In this document: positions 7,058 through 7,999 of the stretch, in pieces | Layout of the letters: each line of letters starts with the position of its first letter | Numbering within the stretch: position 1 is the first letter of the stretch | Assembly (NCBI GenBank): GCA_025356765.1 | Contig: JANXRO010000083.1 | Coordinates: forward strand, 1-7,999 | Source of the DNA: Hyphomicrobiales bacterium | Lineage (GTDB): Bacteria > Pseudomonadota > Alphaproteobacteria > Rhizobiales > Aestuariivirgaceae | Reading direction: 5' to 3' | Length of the DNA: 7,999 nucleotides | Made by a program: the position numbers and the translations under genes | Notes under the pieces: generated by a model | Database searches by the model: none | Told to the model about the DNA's origin: nothing | What the model saw: the letters and a program-made list of their open reading frames with translations, nothing else

Positions 7058-7071
7058 TCTCCTGCAGGAGA
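7058..7071 (-). promoter_or_regulatory. Ribosome binding site inside a 14-bp perfect palindrome
   Basis: The Shine-Dalgarno AGGAG for the 696-aa protein (minus strand, 7063-7059) is 7 nt before the ATG at 7051, which fixes the start. It sits inside a perfect 14-bp palindrome, TCTCCTGCAGGAGA. In RNA this could fold as a 5-bp stem with a TGCA loop that pairs the Shine-Dalgarno. Whether it has any regulatory effect is unknown. Confidence 0.6.
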
Positions 7072-7113
7072 CGCTAGTGCATTGCTGCCTGATTGGAAAG
7101 TGGCGTGTGTAAA

Positions 7114-7596
7114 CTAGATTTGCGAAAGGAGGGTTTCAGCACCGGAAACGTTGACGCCGGATTTATCTTCCACATTAAGCTGTTTCACCACTCCGTTTTC
7201 AACCAGCATGGAATAGCGCTTGGAGCGCAGGCCCATGTTAGCCATGGCTAAATCAATATCCAGGCCCATGGCCTTGGCGAATGCACCATTGCCATCTGCC
7301 AGCATTTGAATTTTGCCATCCGCGCCAGCGTGTTTGCTCCATGCTTTCATCACATGCGGGTCATTCACCGAGGTGCAGGCAATGGTATCAACACCCTTGG
7401 CTTTTAAGGCCTCGGCATGTTCAATAAAGCCGGGCAGGTGGTTCACCGAGCAGGTGGGAGTGAAAGCCCCGGGCACGCCAAACAGCACAACTTTTTTGCC
7501 CGCAAAAATCTGATCGGTTGAAAGTTTAATCTGGCCATCGGCGTTGAAGCTGATGAATTCTGCGGCGGGCAGTTTATCGCCGATTTTGATTGTCAT
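7114..7596 (-). CDS. Peroxiredoxin, Prx5 (atypical/AhpC-TSA redoxin) family
   Basis: This enzyme is expected to reduce hydrogen peroxide and alkyl hydroperoxides using a thiol donor such as glutaredoxin/glutathione or thioredoxin. It is 160 residues with no signal peptide, so probably cytoplasmic. The peroxidatic motif is VPGAFTPTCSVNHLPGF (41-57), with peroxidatic Cys49, Thr46 and Pro42. A second conserved cysteine, Cys74, lies in IACTSVNDPHVMKAW; in Prx5 relatives this cysteine is usually not the resolving one. The conserved arginine is probably Arg127 (SKRYSM). No C-terminal resolving cysteine is visible, consistent with a 1-Cys mechanism. The start ATG at 7596 is supported by AGGAG ending 8 nt upstream. 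It lies 26 nt downstream of the DsbD-like gene, probably in the same operon. Confidence 0.94.
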   Translation of the reverse strand: MTIKIGDKLPAAEFISFNADGQIKLSTDQIFAGKKVVLFGVPGAFTPTCSVNHLPGFIEHAEALKAKGVDTIACTSVNDPHVMKAWSKHAGADGKIQMLADGNGAFAKAMGLDIDLAMANMGLRSKRYSMLVENGVVKQLNVEDKSGVNVSGAETLLSQI

Positions 7597-7604
7597 TGGG
7601 TAAT

Positions 7605-7609
7605 CTCCT
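7605..7609 (-). promoter_or_regulatory. Ribosome binding site of the peroxiredoxin gene
   Basis: The minus-strand AGGAG at 7609-7605 lies 8 nt upstream of the ATG at 7596 and confirms that start. It falls within the 26-nt gap after the DsbD-like stop codon. Confidence 0.8.
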
Positions 7610-7622
7610 GGTGGAAGATCAC

Positions 7623-7999
7623 CTATGCCACGGTAACTGTTTGTTCAAGCCCCTCGCGGTCTACCACTGCCGTAATCCGCAACTGTTTGCCCTGAACTTT
7701 TTGATTGGCGGTCAATCCGTCGATTTTTAATTTAGCGTAACCCATGCCGAAGGTTGGCTTGCGGAAATAGAGATTTTCCGGGCCGTCGACAAAGATATCT
7801 TGAACCACTTGGGCGAGGGATATTTCCAACTCGTCGCCTTTTTGCGTGGCTTTGCTTACGAAATCTGAAGCCTTGGGCACCCGCTCCAGATATTTTTGCA
7901 TCAGGGTATCGTCGGCCACAGCCGTTGATAGATCGGCAGCAAATTTAGCCGGGCGGCAAATATTTTGGCAGACGCCGAAGAACGCGGATACCTTGCCGC
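7623..7999 (-). CDS. DsbD-like thiol-disulfide domain protein, C-terminal part (5' partial)
   Basis: The frame is open from the right edge of the window to the TAG at 7623-7625, giving 124 visible residues; the start lies beyond base 7999. A GTG at 7919 is internal, because the homologous sequence continues upstream of it. The key segment FFGVCQNICRPAKFAADL, encoded at about 7982-7929, contains a CxxxC pair (CQNIC). This matches the alphaproteobacterial exported proteins related to the N-terminal thiol-disulfide interchange domain of DsbD/ScsB, where the motif commonly reads VCKDICIP. The following YLERVPK and the closing beta-rich segment also fit the end of that domain. It would act in the periplasm, accepting or passing reducing equivalents. 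No transmembrane DsbD core is present downstream, so this appears to be a soluble single-domain relative. The peroxiredoxin gene follows after 26 nt. Confidence 0.8.
   Translation of the reverse strand, partial: GKVSAFFGVCQNICRPAKFAADLSTAVADDTLMQKYLERVPKASDFVSKATQKGDELEISLAQVVQDIFVDGPENLYFRKPTFGMGYAKLKIDGLTANQKVQGKQLRITAVVDREGLEQTVTVA

Noticed and set aside
7052..7113. Terminator or promoter between the peroxiredoxin and 696-aa genes
   Set aside because: No GC-rich hairpin with a T-run is visible. A TTTACA on the minus strand just after the peroxiredoxin stop has no convincing -10 at the right distance.
7623..7919. Independent 98-residue protein starting at the GTG at 7919
   Set aside because: The same frame continues upstream to the window edge and includes the CxxxC motif of the DsbD-like domain, so the GTG is an internal Val codon.

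Overview
The window looks like a piece of an alphaproteobacterial chromosome, most likely Rhizobiales/Hyphomicrobiales-like. Four things point there: UreE has a short tail with no long His-rich extension, IspH has a rhizobial-style sequence (CAGVVRAIDIVERAL), ispH and rnhA are adjacent, and a Prx5-type peroxiredoxin sits beside a DsbD-like periplasmic protein. Base composition is moderate and uniform. I see no insertion sequence, phage gene, tRNA, rRNA or CRISPR array. The window is almost entirely coding; the largest gap between genes is 69 nt.

Left half, plus strand: the 3' part of ureC (urease alpha subunit), then ureE, ureF and ureG (nickel-delivery accessory proteins). These are joined by 1-, 11- and 4-bp overlaps, so they are probably one transcript. 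After a 69-nt gap come ispH (last step of the MEP isoprenoid pathway) and rnhA (ribonuclease HI), overlapping by 4 bp.

Right half, minus strand, read from right to left: the C-terminal part of a DsbD-like thiol-disulfide domain protein that runs off the window, a Prx5-family peroxiredoxin, a 696-residue exported helical-repeat-like protein of unknown function with eight cysteines, and a 247-residue exported protein resembling DUF3142. The last two overlap by 44 bp and look like a translationally coupled periplasmic pair. The two halves converge, and rnhA and the DUF3142-like gene overlap tail to tail by 41 bp.

The most notable structural anomaly is at the left edge. Bases 1 to about 75 are not the normal upstream part of ureC. 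Read on the minus strand they encode the UreC residues that should lie just before the plus-strand segment, including the carbamylated active-site lysine, and bases 1-16 are an exact inverted copy of 73-88. This is a fold-back junction with 3-5 nt of microhomology, most simply an amplification or assembly chimera at a contig end. The frame happens to stay open through it, so a naive ureC call would carry about 24 wrong N-terminal residues.

The most likely little-described biology is the exported pair (696-aa repeat protein plus DUF3142-like protein) next to thiol-redox genes.
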